A DNA stretch of 64,000 nucleotides from Ziziphus jujuba (GCF_031755915.1 NC_083383.1:31537501-31601500); one strand, 5' to 3'; positions 39,721-51,837 are shown, counted from the stretch's first letter. Made by a program: numbers and translations. The notes: a model not told the origin generated them from the sequence alone.

Positions 39721-40281
39721 TATATATATATGTATGTATGTATTACATTAGATCCAAAGTAGATAAATAAGCATTATCTAACATCCCTATTGAGTAGTAC
39801 ATTTAAAACCTAAACCATCAAGAATAAATAAATAATTTATTTAATTACATAAAAATGTAAATAAATGGATAGATAAATAAATGAACGAGTAATAATTTAG
39901 CTGAGTAAATAATGAACAATTAAATAGATGAAACTTTAACCAAGTAAACAAATAAACAACTGAATAAATATATAAATAAATAAACAAAATATTATTATGT
40001 CTTCCATTTTATTCATGTTTAAGATTGGGTCCTAGTAAGCCAGGTACATATTTAGCAAATCCTACAGTAAAACTAGTTCATACTATCCTAGCACAACTTT
40101 ACGAAAACATCCTATTGTCAATCACAATTTACGAACCATTTTTATCATATATATTTATATATTATATACATAATCATTTATCAAATACATATATATATAT
40201 ATATATATATATCTTCATATATTCAAGAATATATATACATCTACACATGCCAAAAGCACAAGCACATATATCTATATCTAT

Positions 40282-40336
<55 letters not shown>

Positions 40337-41082
40337 CAAACATACATATTTAATATTAAATAACATATCATCCTCTTCTCTACCATCCCAAGAATCATAT
40401 CAAAGCCAGTACTATACCTTATTGTACACCACCCCTCAAAGCTTGCCAAGCATACATTAAAATAATTTAATCTTTATAATAGTTAAGATCATAATTTCAT
40501 CAAGCATGATTTTAAAATAAAAACTAACACTCACTACTTTATATTTGCACACTCATATATACACATATATATCCATGCACATGTATGCATATATAATTTA
40601 GAACAATTTCCATAATAAGTACAAAAATTTATTCAAAAATGGAAAAATCTAAAATACCTAACCAAAATTGACAAATTATATATCAAATGAAAGCTTGAAG
40701 AATGAGTATTAAAGATATCTAGCTCAAACTTACACATCCCATCACTAGTGGCCAAAAAATGACCGGGAAGTTTTTGCTAAACTTCAAACTATTGTATCGC
40801 TTTAATTACTTGGAATTTGAAAAAATGGAGGCCATATGTGGAATTAAGGGGTCGAAATCTAAGGGGATGAACCGACATTATGGAAAAAAAATTGTCGGAA
40901 AACTAGCGAACTGGGTGAAACTAGCCATTAGCATTTGAACGCTGATCCTAGTGTGTCCACTGGCTTAATGGCTGGGGATTTGGTAGCTGGTGTCGCCTGA
41001 CTGTGGGCTTCCATACTTAGCATGTATCAGTGTTTGGTGGCTAAAGCACGACCAACTAGGCAGGTTAAAGAGAAGGGGGGAA

Positions 41083-41113
<31 letters not shown>

Positions 41114-41774
41114 GAGAGAGGGATGGGGGATGTTCTTTTCCCCTCTTTCTTGCATTGGGAGGTATGTTAGGGATTTGGGATGGTCTATGTTATTATTATT
41201 ATCTTTATACTTACATTCATGTCCTCGTATAATTTTGAAGTGTTGTAAAAAGTATAGAATGGTAGTAAGTGAGAGGTGTGGGCGGCCATGAATTCATAGA
41301 AGTACATATTTCTTGTGTTGATTAAAAATTTGGAGAGAGTTGGGGCCATCCTTGTCAAGACCCATCTAGGATCCCTTTCTGGGACTTTAGATAAGCCCTG
41401 ATCCCAGGAGGAACCCTACCGGACCGTTTTATAGAAAATCCAGTAGTATCTCCCCTAAGGGCAGAGCATGTCCTAAAAATTATCGGCAGCAAAGTGCATT
41501 CCTGTATGGTACCACATTATCCCTCCCACATTACTACAATAATTTCCACAAAAACAGCATTTCAATATCAAACTATGAAAAACATATATACAATAGAAAT
41601 GATTTAATAAATAAACAAAAATTTACCTTTAAACGTTCACATCCACTCACACCACCCACTTAGTGTCGTACTACATTTCATATCGTTTAACAAACACACC
41701 AATGCATAAAGTAAATAGGAGGGAAATAAAACAACAACAACAACAATAATAGTAATATCATTAATAATAACAGC

Positions 41775-41915
41775 ACAATTTGCTCGAAGGCTTCCCTACT
41801 TGTCCAGAAGCTTACATTCTTGCCTAAAGGCTTCCACACTTACCCAAAAGCTTACATACTTTCCTAGAGGCTTACATACTTGCCCGAAGGTTTTCAACTT
41901 GTCTGAAGACTTATG
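41775..41915. repeat. Minisatellite of about 21 bp, second array
   Basis: Six or seven imperfect units such as CGAAGGCTTCCCTACTTGTC and AGAGGCTTACATACTTGCCC occur in tandem, related to the array at 37296-37540 and placed at the equivalent position of this LTR copy. Confidence 0.8.
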
Positions 41916-41917
41916 TA

Positions 41918-42440
41918 TAATAATGATAATAATAATAATTGATAATAATAACAATAAAAATAAAAATAATAATGATAATGATAATAATAAAAAGTAATAA
42001 TAATGAAATAAATAAATAATAATAATAACAATAACAAGTAATAATTATAATAATCTCAACAACTAATTAAAATAACTATGATAAGAATTGATAATAATTT
42101 TATTGATAAATAGCATTGATAATAAAAAATAGTAGCAACAATAATTATAATAATGATAATAAAAATAATAATAATGATAAATAATGAAAATAGTAACAAA
42201 AATAATTATAATAAATAATAGTAACAAACACAACAATAATGATAATAAAAACTATAACAATACTAATAATGGTGATGATAATAATGATAATAATAATAAT
42301 AATAAATAAATAAATAAACAATAACAACAATAATAGCAAGAATATATCAACCATGTTAATAACAATAATAATGATAATGATAACAATTTTAATAACAACA
42401 ATAACATTAATAACATTAATAACAATAAAAGCAAGAAGGA
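41918..42440. repeat. Long imperfect TAA/AAT/GAT microsatellite
   Basis: Over 500 bp of TAA, AAT, AAC and GAT triplets; open frames on the minus strand (poly-Leu, poly-Ile) are artefacts of it. Confidence 0.95.
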
Positions 42441-42741
42441 TAATACGAAGAAATTAATTTATGAATAAATAAGGTAAAATAATATTTTAAAATTCATAAC
42501 ATATTATGAAATATACACACTCGTATCAGAAGTATATACGATACTATCTAACATACTGCACGATCTATGATTTCAGCTGTTATCAACACTTTTCTACCAA
42601 TACAGAGTGGGGATGATTGCCCATATTGGCTGTCCGATCCCCTTAACTCGTAGGCAACATAGCGACAAGGCTAGCTCTTTATGGATCACATCGGATCGTT
42701 GCCCCCGTACGGTGTCATACATACAAACATAATGTAATATA

Positions 42742-42778
<37 letters not shown>

Positions 42779-42914
42779 AAGTTACTTGATGCACCATATT
42801 ATATACCAGTGGTGCCAGACCGTACCCAATGTCTTGAGTACTACCTAACAGGGAGGTTAAAGAGAGAACCTACAATCGATTACCTTGGCGTCGCAATGGT
42901 GCCGACTGCCAATA

Positions 42915-43321
42915 ATTTGCCATGGCTAAATAGTCGACTGTGAGGGTGGTTGATACACACTGTGCACTATACCTGCTATATTTTGGACTCATAGTTTCTA
43001 CAGGATAGCCATACATATATGCACATAAATCCATAGTGACAGCCATCATGTGGCCAAAGGGGAGATGACTGATGCTAATTCCACATTATACCTGCCTACT
43101 CTCATGGGGACGACCTTGAATATAACTTGGGCGTTGATCCATTACAGCCATCTACGGCCAAGGAGGGAGGCGATTAATGCTCACTATGCAATATATTTGC
43201 CAACCCTCAAGTTTATGGCACCCACATGATAGCTATAATAAACAACCAACAATCATCTTGGCAATGGAGAGGGGTGGTTGATGCTCACTCTGTATTATAC
43301 CTACCTACCTTCAGGTCCATG
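42915..43321. repeat. Four tandem repeats of about 105 bp inside the LTR copy
   Basis: Units share a GGYGRTTGATGCTCACTNTG segment followed by a TATACCTGCCTAC segment and a TCATGG segment. Unit cores lie near 42953, 43066, 43166 and 43273. The solo LTR has only a short single equivalent around 10740-10850. Confidence 0.7.
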
Positions 43322-43329
43322 GATTTATT

Positions 43330-43333
43330 GTTT

Positions 43334-43368
<35 letters not shown>

Positions 43369-46328
43369 ATGGTCCAAGTAACGGAAATTATATTGGTGCT
43401 TTTGTTCAGTTAATGTAGTTAACTTGCACCTATTTGGTGCTGTCATTGATTTTGGCAATGTCCACTTTAGAGGTCTTTGATTGTGGAAAAAAAGTTGAAC
43501 TTGTGGTGAATAAACCAGAGAACCTTGCTTGAGGGGTTAGCAGATTCTTATGGTTTTGTGTACCATAGGACAGCTTCATGGCACTTTAAAAGCTCCTCGA
43601 TGAGCAAGTATTAAACCTTTAGTTGCTATTCCTGGCTTAAATTGTTAATTATCATAATTATTATTTGTGTCATTGTTTTATTGGCATTGTAGTCTAAGGT
43701 TGGTTTTAAACTGATTGTATATAATTATCTCTCTCTCTTTCCCTCCCCCTCTCCCCCCGTCCCAGTAGTTTGAACTCAAAGACATTAACTTAATAGTTGT
43801 ATGGAACTTAAAAACATGCAGCATGATAGTTGATACCTATAAGTGGCCACATATTATGGTTAGTGGGAGGATGAATTCCTTTGTTATTACAATTGCCTTA
43901 ATCCTACTTTTAAAACTTTCTTCATATATCATATTAACATTTGAAATAATTTGATGATAGTTCCTATGGAGATTTTGTTGCTTGGGATTTCTTTCTTGTA
44001 CCTCTTTTAAACATTGAAAATTTTACTTTGTAAAATGAGCAAAAAAAGATTTCGAAAAATGGGTAAAAATCACATTTGGTTTGTGTATTAGGCTTAAGGA
44101 GCGGACTGTTTCTCTATCTTAATATTTACGCTTTTCTCTGTGGTAGGATTGGATTACATGCCCACCGTATTTTACAATTTTAATGCTAATTTGGTTGTGG
44201 ACCGGTGCATTGTCAACTTTGACTATGTTACACTATAGGTGAAATGGTTCTTATATACTTGGTTCATCTATGCCGATTGTTTTGGTTTGTTGATGGGGTA
44301 AGGGTTTTAGTTGGTTTTTGATTTTTTTTGAGAAATTTTCATTTTTCCATGATTTAAAGGTCAAGACGATTACAGCAGGTTAAGGTCATTGAGTTACCAA
44401 GGTGAAAACATATTTATGCTAGCTTTATCTTTAATTAATAGGGAAAGATATGAAAATTCATAAGAAGGTACTTTTTTTTTCTCTTCACTTTTTTTTTTAT
44501 TGTTGTTTACCATTTATTATGATTAAAGCATTAATGATTATCGCTTTTCCTTTTATAATAATGTGTTACTTTTTTCATATGGTAGAGATCTTTATTTTGT
44601 TGGTTGATTAGTTTTAGCATATTAGTACTGAATTCATTCATTCCAATTTGTTTTCGAAACTTCATCGATTTTCACCTAACTTTCCAGTTGTTCTTGTTGG
44701 AACAAATGGCTATAAGTGGCATGTATTCTTCATCAATAATGGATAACAAAAACAATGACTTTGATATTATTAAGTTGACATGGATGCTTCATCTATTTAT
44801 ATCTCCGCGAGGACAAATTTATTTCGCAGATTGTCTGGATCTAATGTCATAATATTTGTCCCAATATGTTTCTTTATTATTATCAATCATGCTTTGGGAA
44901 AGTATTTGTAGATTGTATTCATCAAAAGAGAGCTCATTATGCTTATGAAACAGGGAAAGGAGTTAAGAAAGCAAACTCGTGCCATAGCTGATACAGTGTG
45001 CATCTCTAAGACCCGACAGGTATAAAATTTTGAACTTGTTTTGCTTGTAATCTTCGAAAACTAATTGTTTGAGAATTTTTAAGCATGCTATCACCTTGGA
45101 CCTAGGTTTTACACATGATATTATCCATTCTCTTGAAGCAGTTAATAAACTTCCTAGTGGACATGAACTAATTTCATTTTTATTCCTATGGTTAGGTTTT
45201 TATGCTTCAAACTTTTATCTAGATGTTCTTTGGACACACGTCCCAATAATTTGAAAATAATTAGTTTTGACTTTTTTTTTTTTAATAAAATACACTTGAG
45301 GTAAAGTGTTCTTCCTATTGACCTTTTTACCAAAATTTTGCATGTTTACAATTTGAAAATGGAGGCAGAGGAGCATTTATTTGCTAGAAATGGAGATTTC
45401 TATGTAAAGGATATCCTTGTTTTCATTCAGCTCCAACCAGTAATTAAATTATGTTTTTGCTATATGAATTATTAGTCTTTGCTCATGATTTTAGTATAAT
45501 AAAAATTATACCAATTCAATATGTGATATTTAGCTCTTCGTGGATTTCTAGTGTACTATGAAAAAACTATATCATAGTACCTTAATTTATTAGCTTTTTC
45601 TAATGTGTTTTACGAGAATGGTGATTTTTAATTTGTACCTTTTTTTTCTAATTTGTTTCACTTATATATAAAAGTTTTGATGTTTTTGTTTAACTTTTAC
45701 TACTTCTTATTGCTTACAATTTGAATTATCTGTATATCCTTTTAACTTTTACTACTTCTTATTGCTTATAACTATGAACTATCTATATATCCTTTTAACT
45801 TTGAAACAAGTTTAAGTTTTTTCTTATGTGTATAATTTTGTTGAGGTGTGAATGGATGGGCCTAAGACTCATTTTAATGGGATCCATAGACAATTATCCC
45901 TGAATCTCTTGTGAGTGTGAATGCAGCCTTTCCAGAAAGGTAAATTCAACACTAAGTAGAAGCTAAGAAAAAAGAAATTCCTCATAAAGTTGTTGGGCAG
46001 GGTTTAGGAAGATTCCATTCTTGCACAATGGCTAGAAGTATGTAAATTTTTACCCATATGAAAGTATTTATAATTGTATTTTTTGGGTACATTAGCATTA
46101 GATTTTGCTTCAATTTGGCACAGTTGAGTGGGTGTAAATTGTAAGCATTTGCAAGATAGATATTGTCAAGTATGATGCAATAACGAAAAGTTATTTTCTT
46201 AAGATAACCAAAATGAATGATCTCGATTGTTTAGAATGCCCTATCTAAAAACTATTTCAATTTCCTATAATTTTATTCAAAGTAAAAATTGAAGTTCACT
46301 TGTTATGGAAATTCGTTAAGGTTATTAT
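43330..46328. other. Insert of about 3 kb in the LTR copy; possible gene relic, not recognised
   Basis: This DNA has gene-like texture: moderate AT content, poly-pyrimidine tracts followed by AG, and a short exon-like stretch at 44954-45019 that would read GKELRKQTRAIADTVCIS and is followed by a GT donor. Another piece near 45359-45440 reads MEAEEHLFARNGDFYVKDIL in an open frame. I cannot assign either to a family. No terminal repeats or transposon proteins are visible. It may be a captured or transduced gene piece, or an insertion whose ends I cannot see. Confidence 0.35.
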
Positions 46329-46839
46329 AGATTGAGTCAAAGCTCAACTTTGCATGAAAAAAAAGTCAACTCCGGTACCCCTTGCACAATTTGGACCTCA
46401 ACTGTTTTTGCTCATAACTTTCAAACCGTAGCTCCGTTTTCGACGTGCTACTAGTCTATGAACTCGTGACAATGTGTACTTCATAACGGTACCTCGGTCA
46501 ATGTGAAATTCCATTAGGAACAAAAAGTCAACATTTGACCCTTTCTCCGTCAACGATGGTCAAATCCGGTCAACCTTGGTCAAATTTGAGAAATTTCTGG
46601 TGTGCTTCGGGACGGGGTGTTACACTTGTAATTAGTAACTCTTTATGTATTATTTTAGAAGTCTGGCATATATTCAAATGTTATATGATAAATTGATTTT
46701 AGGGTTTAACTTATGTTTTGGTTTGATTGCCACTTGATCATTTTATTATCACTTGTCAAGTTTTTAAAGACCAAGATCAAGTTTAATGCAATGACAAGTT
46801 CAATGCAACATTAGCCTCCAACTACATTTCCACCACCCC

Positions 46840-47483
46840 TGTGAGATCCCACATTGGTTGGAAAGGAGAACGAACCATGCCTTATAAGAGAGTGTGGATA
46901 CCTTTCCCTTGAGAGGCCTTCCTGTGAGAAAGCAAAACCATGAAGGGTAGGATTTGGCTCACCACTTATCTTCCAAAGAGGACAATATCTCGGTTGGGCT
47001 TGGGAGGCCTAGGCCAGTGGGAGTGGCAGGTGAAGGGTTGAGACCCCTAACCACTGAAAGGCCTTTTAAAACCGTACGGACTGGGCCCAAAGCGGATAAT
47101 ATCTCATTCTGGTGGACTGGACTGTTATAGTTGGTATCAGAGACAGACCTGGATCGGTGTGTTAGCGAGGACGCTGGGCCCAAAGGGAGGTGGATTGTGA
47201 GATCCCAGATCGGTTGGAAAGGGGAACGAAGCATGCCTTATAAGAGGGTATGGATACTTTTCCCTTGAGACCTTCCTGTGAGGAAGCAAAACTGTGAGGG
47301 GTAGGATTGGGCTCACCACCTAGCTTTCAAAACGGACAATATCTTGATTGGGCCTGGAAGGCCCCGGCTAGTGGGACTGGCAAGTGAAAGGGTGGGACTC
47401 CTAACCACTGAGAGGCCTTTTAAAACCGTGCGGGCTGGGACCAAAGCGAACAATATCTCATGCGGGTGGACTGGGCTGTTACA
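46840..47483 (+). mobile_element. TRIM retrotransposon, complete, 644 bp
   Basis: Two direct terminal repeats, 46840-47129 and 47196-47483 (about 290 bp), begin TGTGAGATCCCA and end TGTTATA or TGTTACA. Directly after the first lies TGGTATCAGAGA (47132-47143), matching the usual initiator-methionine tRNA primer-binding site at 11 of 12 bases. Before the second lies a purine-rich tract AAAGGGAGGTGGA (47182-47194). The internal part is only 66 bp, so no protein is encoded. The flanks ACCCC (46835-46839) and ACCTC (47484-47488) are a 5-bp target duplication with one mismatch. The terminal repeats differ at roughly one base in ten, so the insertion is not recent. Confidence 0.92.
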
Positions 47484-47779
47484 ACCTCACCATCACTAAA
47501 GTTAGCTGCAGTTATATATTTTATTGTTTATGTCTGTACACATTTTTTTTGGTCAAAATGTTTTGCATGTTTATGTATACATTTGAATCTTTTCTTTTTT
47601 TATTACGCAATGAAAATTATTTGTGCAATGACAATTATAGTTCTTATAAATATTTATTTAAAATTTTGTTATAAAAATGTACTAATTTGCTTTATATATT
47701 GTTTAGAAAATAAAAAAAATTGTAAATAACTAAAACAATTGGGTTTTAGTTGTTGTAGGTTTGTGCAAATTAGTTGTTA

Positions 47780-48189
47780 AATATTTAATGTTTAGTGACC
47801 AAACATTGGGGGCGGAATGTAGAGCATCAATGGCTCAAACGCATGTCGATCATTAGTGACCAATGGTCTGGTCACTGTAAGTGATTTTTAGTGACCTAGA
47901 TATTTGGTTTCAAAAGGTTATTTTCTTGTGACCATTTAATAGTCACTAATAACATTGGTTGCTTATACGATTTTAGACTACCAAATATTAATCTAAATAG
48001 TGATTTTTTGGGTCTTTTGGGGACTAAAACTTGGTCACTAAAAAATTCAAATTTGGTCATTGAAATTTTTGAGTTTTAGTGATCATGCATTGTTTAGTTA
48101 TTGTAAACAATTAGTTACCACCTTTTAGCGACCATCCAGTGACAACGACCAATGAGCTCACTTTTGTGACCAAAATAGTGGTGGATGAA
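47780..48189. mobile_element. CACTA-like subterminal repeat remnant
   Basis: The motif TTAGTGACC or its inverse GGTCACTAA, with near variants, occurs about ten times in both orientations within 410 bp, for instance near 47793, 47854, 47888, 47937, 48032 and 48131. Dense short motifs of this kind mark the subterminal regions of CACTA (En/Spm) transposons. The terminal CACTA itself and a transposase are not seen. Confidence 0.5.
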
Positions 48190-48294
48190 CTTAGTTGATG
48201 AGTACTTTGCTATGGTGCTCTAGTTAAAGCAAAATTTATGAGACCCATTTGATCAATCTGGTCAAGTCCAATCAAATTTGGTCATAGTGTTACA
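48190..48294 (+). mobile_element. 3' tail fragment of the long-LTR family
   Basis: The segment carries TGAGTACTTTGCTATGGTGC, GGTCAAGTCCAATCAAATTT and the end GTGTTACA, in the same order as the last part of the copies ending at 12931 and 46624, with internal losses. Confidence 0.6.
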
Positions 48295-48344
48295 ATAGTA
48301 AAAATTCTTGAAATTCTTGAATTTTAAATTATTTTTCTTGAATA

Positions 48345-48346
<2 letters not shown>

Positions 48347-48405
<59 letters not shown>

Positions 48406-48406
48406 G
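48347..48406. repeat. ATT microsatellite, about 19 units
   Basis: A perfect run of ATT/TAT triplets follows the LTR tail fragment; an overlapping open frame at 48308-48568 reads poly-Leu and is not a gene. Confidence 0.95.
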
Positions 48407-48765
48407 AGGAATCAGAAAATGCAAATTTCATTAACAATGAGAAAGAGTTACATCTTTGATAAGAAGATTACTCAAAGCAAAAGGAATAAAAAATTCCCAA
48501 CAACTATGAAGATTTCAATCCAAAAAAGGCAATCCAATCAACTAATTTATTTGTGGAACGAGAAATAAGTCTAAGCTGACAAAATAGAAACCTAGCATAT
48601 AGAAACAAGGTATCTTTGATAATGATACCCGAATCCCAAAACAAGTATTAGAACCAAATATCACGTTTTATATCAAAGGCAACATAAACCGTTGAACAAA
48701 TAAAAAATTATTTATTGACAAATAATGAGAAATTACGTATACTAAAAAATTTATCCATTGACAGA

Positions 48766-49677
48766 TTAGTTGCCATTTAGAAGAATAAACTCTCCAAATC
48801 TCGACCCAGGCTTGAAGGGCTCCCTAGGGGCACGGACCACCAAAAGAATACCGAAAAAAATGAATAATAAAGATAGTGCCAGCATCACAGACATATAACG
48901 TGTATAAAAGCGAGTCCCCTCTACAACAACTTGGCACATCTTGGGTGGTTGAAACTCAAATAACAATGTTGGTGTTTGGTTCCACGGAAAGACGACTCTG
49001 AACTCTTCATTGCACATTGCCATGATAGTGGTTGTAGTTTTCAGCAACATTTGTGTCCTTACAAAGCCCACCAACTCAAACTTGAGATACGAAACCCCAA
49101 ATTTCTCATTTATATGTTCGTGATGGTGCTCCACATTCACAACCATGCCTTCAATTCGAGCCTCCATTCTTCCTTTTTCTTTCCTCTGATCGAAAGGTGC
49201 AACTGTGAAGTTCGCAAGGAGTTGTGTCCGTTGGAAAGCCATTACATTGACATGGTAGTAAATATTGCTGCAAAAGAAATCATTGTTTTGTAATGGAAAA
49301 ACTACCTCCAAGTTGGAGGTTACCTGATTGTCCGAGGTAATATTGGTTACCTTGAATGACATTGATTCAATCAAGACTGAAGGCGCTTTAGGGAATATAA
49401 AACGACCTAATATACCCAAAACAACGAACGCAACACAAAACCCTACAAATAAGAACGGTTCCAAGAAACAGTAGCTTTGACCTTCGGTGTCGTCAGAGCG
49501 ACCGATCAACGGAGTGGACTCAGAGATGGCAGTAGGTAATTTGGAGGCACTCTCTTTCTGTTGATGATTCGAACATGGCAGTCCAACGGCTGCAACTGGG
49601 TAACCCATAACCATATTATCGTGAGGATTCGAAGGAGACTCTGAAAATTCCATTGTTTTTGAAATACTTTCTTCCAT
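48766..49677 (-). CDS. NDR1/HIN1-like (LEA_2 domain) membrane protein, 303 aa
   Basis: The single-exon frame runs from an ATG at 49677 to a stop at 48766. Residues 1-71 are hydrophilic and probably cytosolic. Residues 72-95 form a membrane span (FLFVGFCVAFVVLGILG). Residues about 105-245 resemble the LEA_2 domain of plant NHL proteins, including SFKVTNI and the LEVVFPLQNND strand-like part. N-glycosylation sites occur at N112, N155 and N233. Known NHL proteins are plasma-membrane proteins linked to defence and stress signalling; the exact role here is not known. Residues 262-281 (YMSVMLALSLLFIFFGILLV) look like a second membrane span, unusual in this family, leaving a 22-residue basic tail. 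The upstream TA repeat at 49689-49727 makes the promoter unclear. This is the only frame in the window that is both long and coherent. Confidence 0.85.
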   Translation of the reverse strand: MEESISKTMEFSESPSNPHDNMVMGYPVAAVGLPCSNHQQKESASKLPTAISESTPLIGRSDDTEGQSYCFLEPFLFVGFCVAFVVLGILGRFIFPKAPSVLIESMSFKVTNITSDNQVTSNLEVVFPLQNNDFFCSNIYYHVNVMAFQRTQLLANFTVAPFDQRKEKGRMEARIEGMVVNVEHHHEHINEKFGVSYLKFELVGFVRTQMLLKTTTTIMAMCNEEFRVVFPWNQTPTLLFEFQPPKMCQVVVEGTRFYTRYMSVMLALSLLFIFFGILLVVRAPREPFKPGSRFGEFILLNGN

Positions 49678-49686
49678 TTAATCCAA

Positions 49687-49723
<37 letters not shown>

Positions 49724-50979
49724 GTATAAGCCAACCCTAATTAGGGTTTCGTTGAATAAAGTAATCCAAGAAGGAAATAAAAGTCGATGGAAAGATAAAA
49801 TAAAAAATAAAAAGGTATAAATTGAATTTACTTTATTTATTTTATTTTTTGGAAATTGGGTAGAAGTAGAATTCAGTAAACTACTTAAAATAAAAGAAAA
49901 TAGGACGGAAAGAGAGCCTTTAAGGAAGGAAATCATGATAAATCAAGGAAATTAAGGAAGGAAAAGACCTTATTTTACCAATAGTAAAAATTGGGATTTA
50001 CTTGATCTTTTATTTTTTAATTTTCAAATATTACTATATTAGAAAAAAATTAAATATAATAAAGAAAATAATAAATGAGGATGAATAATAACCTTTGATA
50101 GATTAGTTGCTATGGCAAAAATAGAAAAATAAAGGATCACTTAACCTTTTATTTTTATTTATTAATTGTCAAATGTTACCTTTTTTTTTTTTTTTGAAAG
50201 AAATTAGGAAAGAGTTTTTTGTTTTTTTGTTTTTTTTTTTTCTGTTATAAATTATGAAAGAGTTAAATGAAAGAAAATAGAAGAATGAAATATGACCATT
50301 ACCGTACAAAATGCCATGTGTACATAACTATATTCTTAAAAGCTTGGATGTATTGATAATTGATCTGTGAGATCTTGTGTCAGAATTTTAATATAAGATT
50401 CAAACACCCAAAAAAACCACTAAAAAGAAAATAGAAATAGACACTTTTTTGTCTTAATAACAAATCAAGTGTTGAATTGCATCCATTCCAAATAACCGTG
50501 TCTGGGGATCTAAAGAGGTCAATTACTCTCTTGTGGACCCATAGGCCATAGCTCAAATCTATCCCATGTGCTGACACCTACAAACAAAAAGGAAGGAAGT
50601 TGCATAATATAACAGTTGTAAAAAAATACATATATACAATAAACGTTTAAAATTGTCCAAGATAAAATATTAAGAAGGTCAAAATTGCCTATTAACAACA
50701 TTTTAAGCACCCTATAACAACTTCAAGGCATCCCTACATCCATAAACAAAAATAATATGAAATTGACATAGACACCATGTAGCTAAGAGTTTTTACATCT
50801 TCACTACTCTTAAGTCTACTAATGGTCATTTCCTATAAAATGTTCCCGACATTCTAAAAATCCACTGTAAAGACAAATAACTTTAAGCATATACCGGTCT
50901 AGTTACTTGTTTTCAAGCTAGTACTGGACAGGAAACTAACTCTAATTAAATTTCTTGTTAAACTGAAATTTCTTGTTGA
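49678..50979. other. Upstream region of the NHL-like gene and intergenic DNA
   Basis: It contains a TA repeat just upstream of the ATG and AT-rich sequence. Minus-strand frames at 49616-49936 and 50380-50710 show no family match. No other feature is supported. Confidence 0.45.
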
Positions 50980-51837
50980 AAATATATATGTTTGCACCGA
51001 GATATAAGAGAGTATTGTTTGTGGACGTTCTATTGTAAAACTTGACTGAATAGAGGCATATGGTCTGGTTTATGATCTCTAGGTTTAAATTTAAGATTAG
51101 CAATAACATCAATAAATGAGATCATATTTTTTTTATCATATAGATGAGATAAACTTACTAAATAAAAAATGAAGTGTGAAAACATAAGATATACCATCAT
51201 TGGAAAAGTATAATGAAAAATATTTCAAATAATGCTTTCGGCCATTTTCTTAAGAAATTTTATTCATTATTGTTTTGGTATATTTTTGTTTTTTAAAAAA
51301 AAATTATTAAAAACACTGCATCAGGCTATTATGTCCAAACATAATGGTCTAATTATCCATTCAGATATAGCTTACACGCAAATGATTATAGTACAAATAT
51401 ACATAAAACCAGTGAGATAAAGATTAACAATAACATCAATAAATAAACTGGACATATGATTAACAATAACATCAATAAATGAACATAGGACATATCATTG
51501 CAGAAAATGATAATGAAAAAAAAAATATTGCAAATATTACCATAACAAATTCACTTTTATTATTTGCATTTTATTATGAAACTTTTCTATCTTGCTGGAT
51601 TTTTTTAAATAAAACTTAACCACATACAAATATGAAACTGATATATTAAGCACATGCAGGTGGTATCACCATTCGAAATACCTCATAATGATTTTGGCCA
51701 CATTTTACACTTGTATTACCCCATTTAAGTTCAGCATGTTATTTCCTCTATTTGAAAATTTTGTTTATTTTTGCTTTTAGTAAGATTTAATTTTTATTTT
51801 CATTTTTGCGTTTTTTTTATTTTATTTTTGTGAAACC

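Larger units (their letters stand above)
36661..41300 (+). mobile_element. Diverged long-LTR family copy with nested repeats and MITEs
   Basis: The start (about 36661-36770) follows the first 110 bp of the solo LTR at 9961, including GAAACCCTAGGATAG against GGAACCCTAGACAG. Around 37950-38010 it matches the segment GATGCACC-ATATACCAGTGGCGCCAGA of the solo LTR, and 40740-40960 resembles its GACCGG-containing region. It has expanded by TAA/TAG microsatellites, a 21-bp minisatellite and two inserted MITEs. Its 3' end is missing; the next copy starts at 41353. No coding domain is present. Confidence 0.7.
41353..46624 (+). mobile_element. Interrupted long-LTR family copy
   Basis: It starts TGTCAAGACCCATCTAGG and continues with ACCGGACCGTTTTATAG-like sequence matching the solo LTR start. 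It carries the CCAGTGGTGCCAGACCGTACCC segment at about 42806. It ends at 46329-46624 with the same 3' tail as the solo LTR (AGTCAACTCCGGTACCCCTT through GGGACGGGGTGTTACA). Between 43330 and 46328 lies about 3 kb not found in the solo LTR. The flanks do not form an exact 5-bp duplication, so one end may be rearranged. Confidence 0.75.

Noticed and set aside
40990..41291. Two frames of 80-89 codons
   Set aside because: They run through a GA microsatellite within an LTR copy.
46840..47483. Cassandra-type TRIM with 5S rRNA-like terminal repeats
   Set aside because: The terminal repeats do not show the 5S internal promoter boxes that I would expect.
48308..48568. 86-codon frame with poly-Leu
   Set aside because: Translation of an ATT microsatellite.
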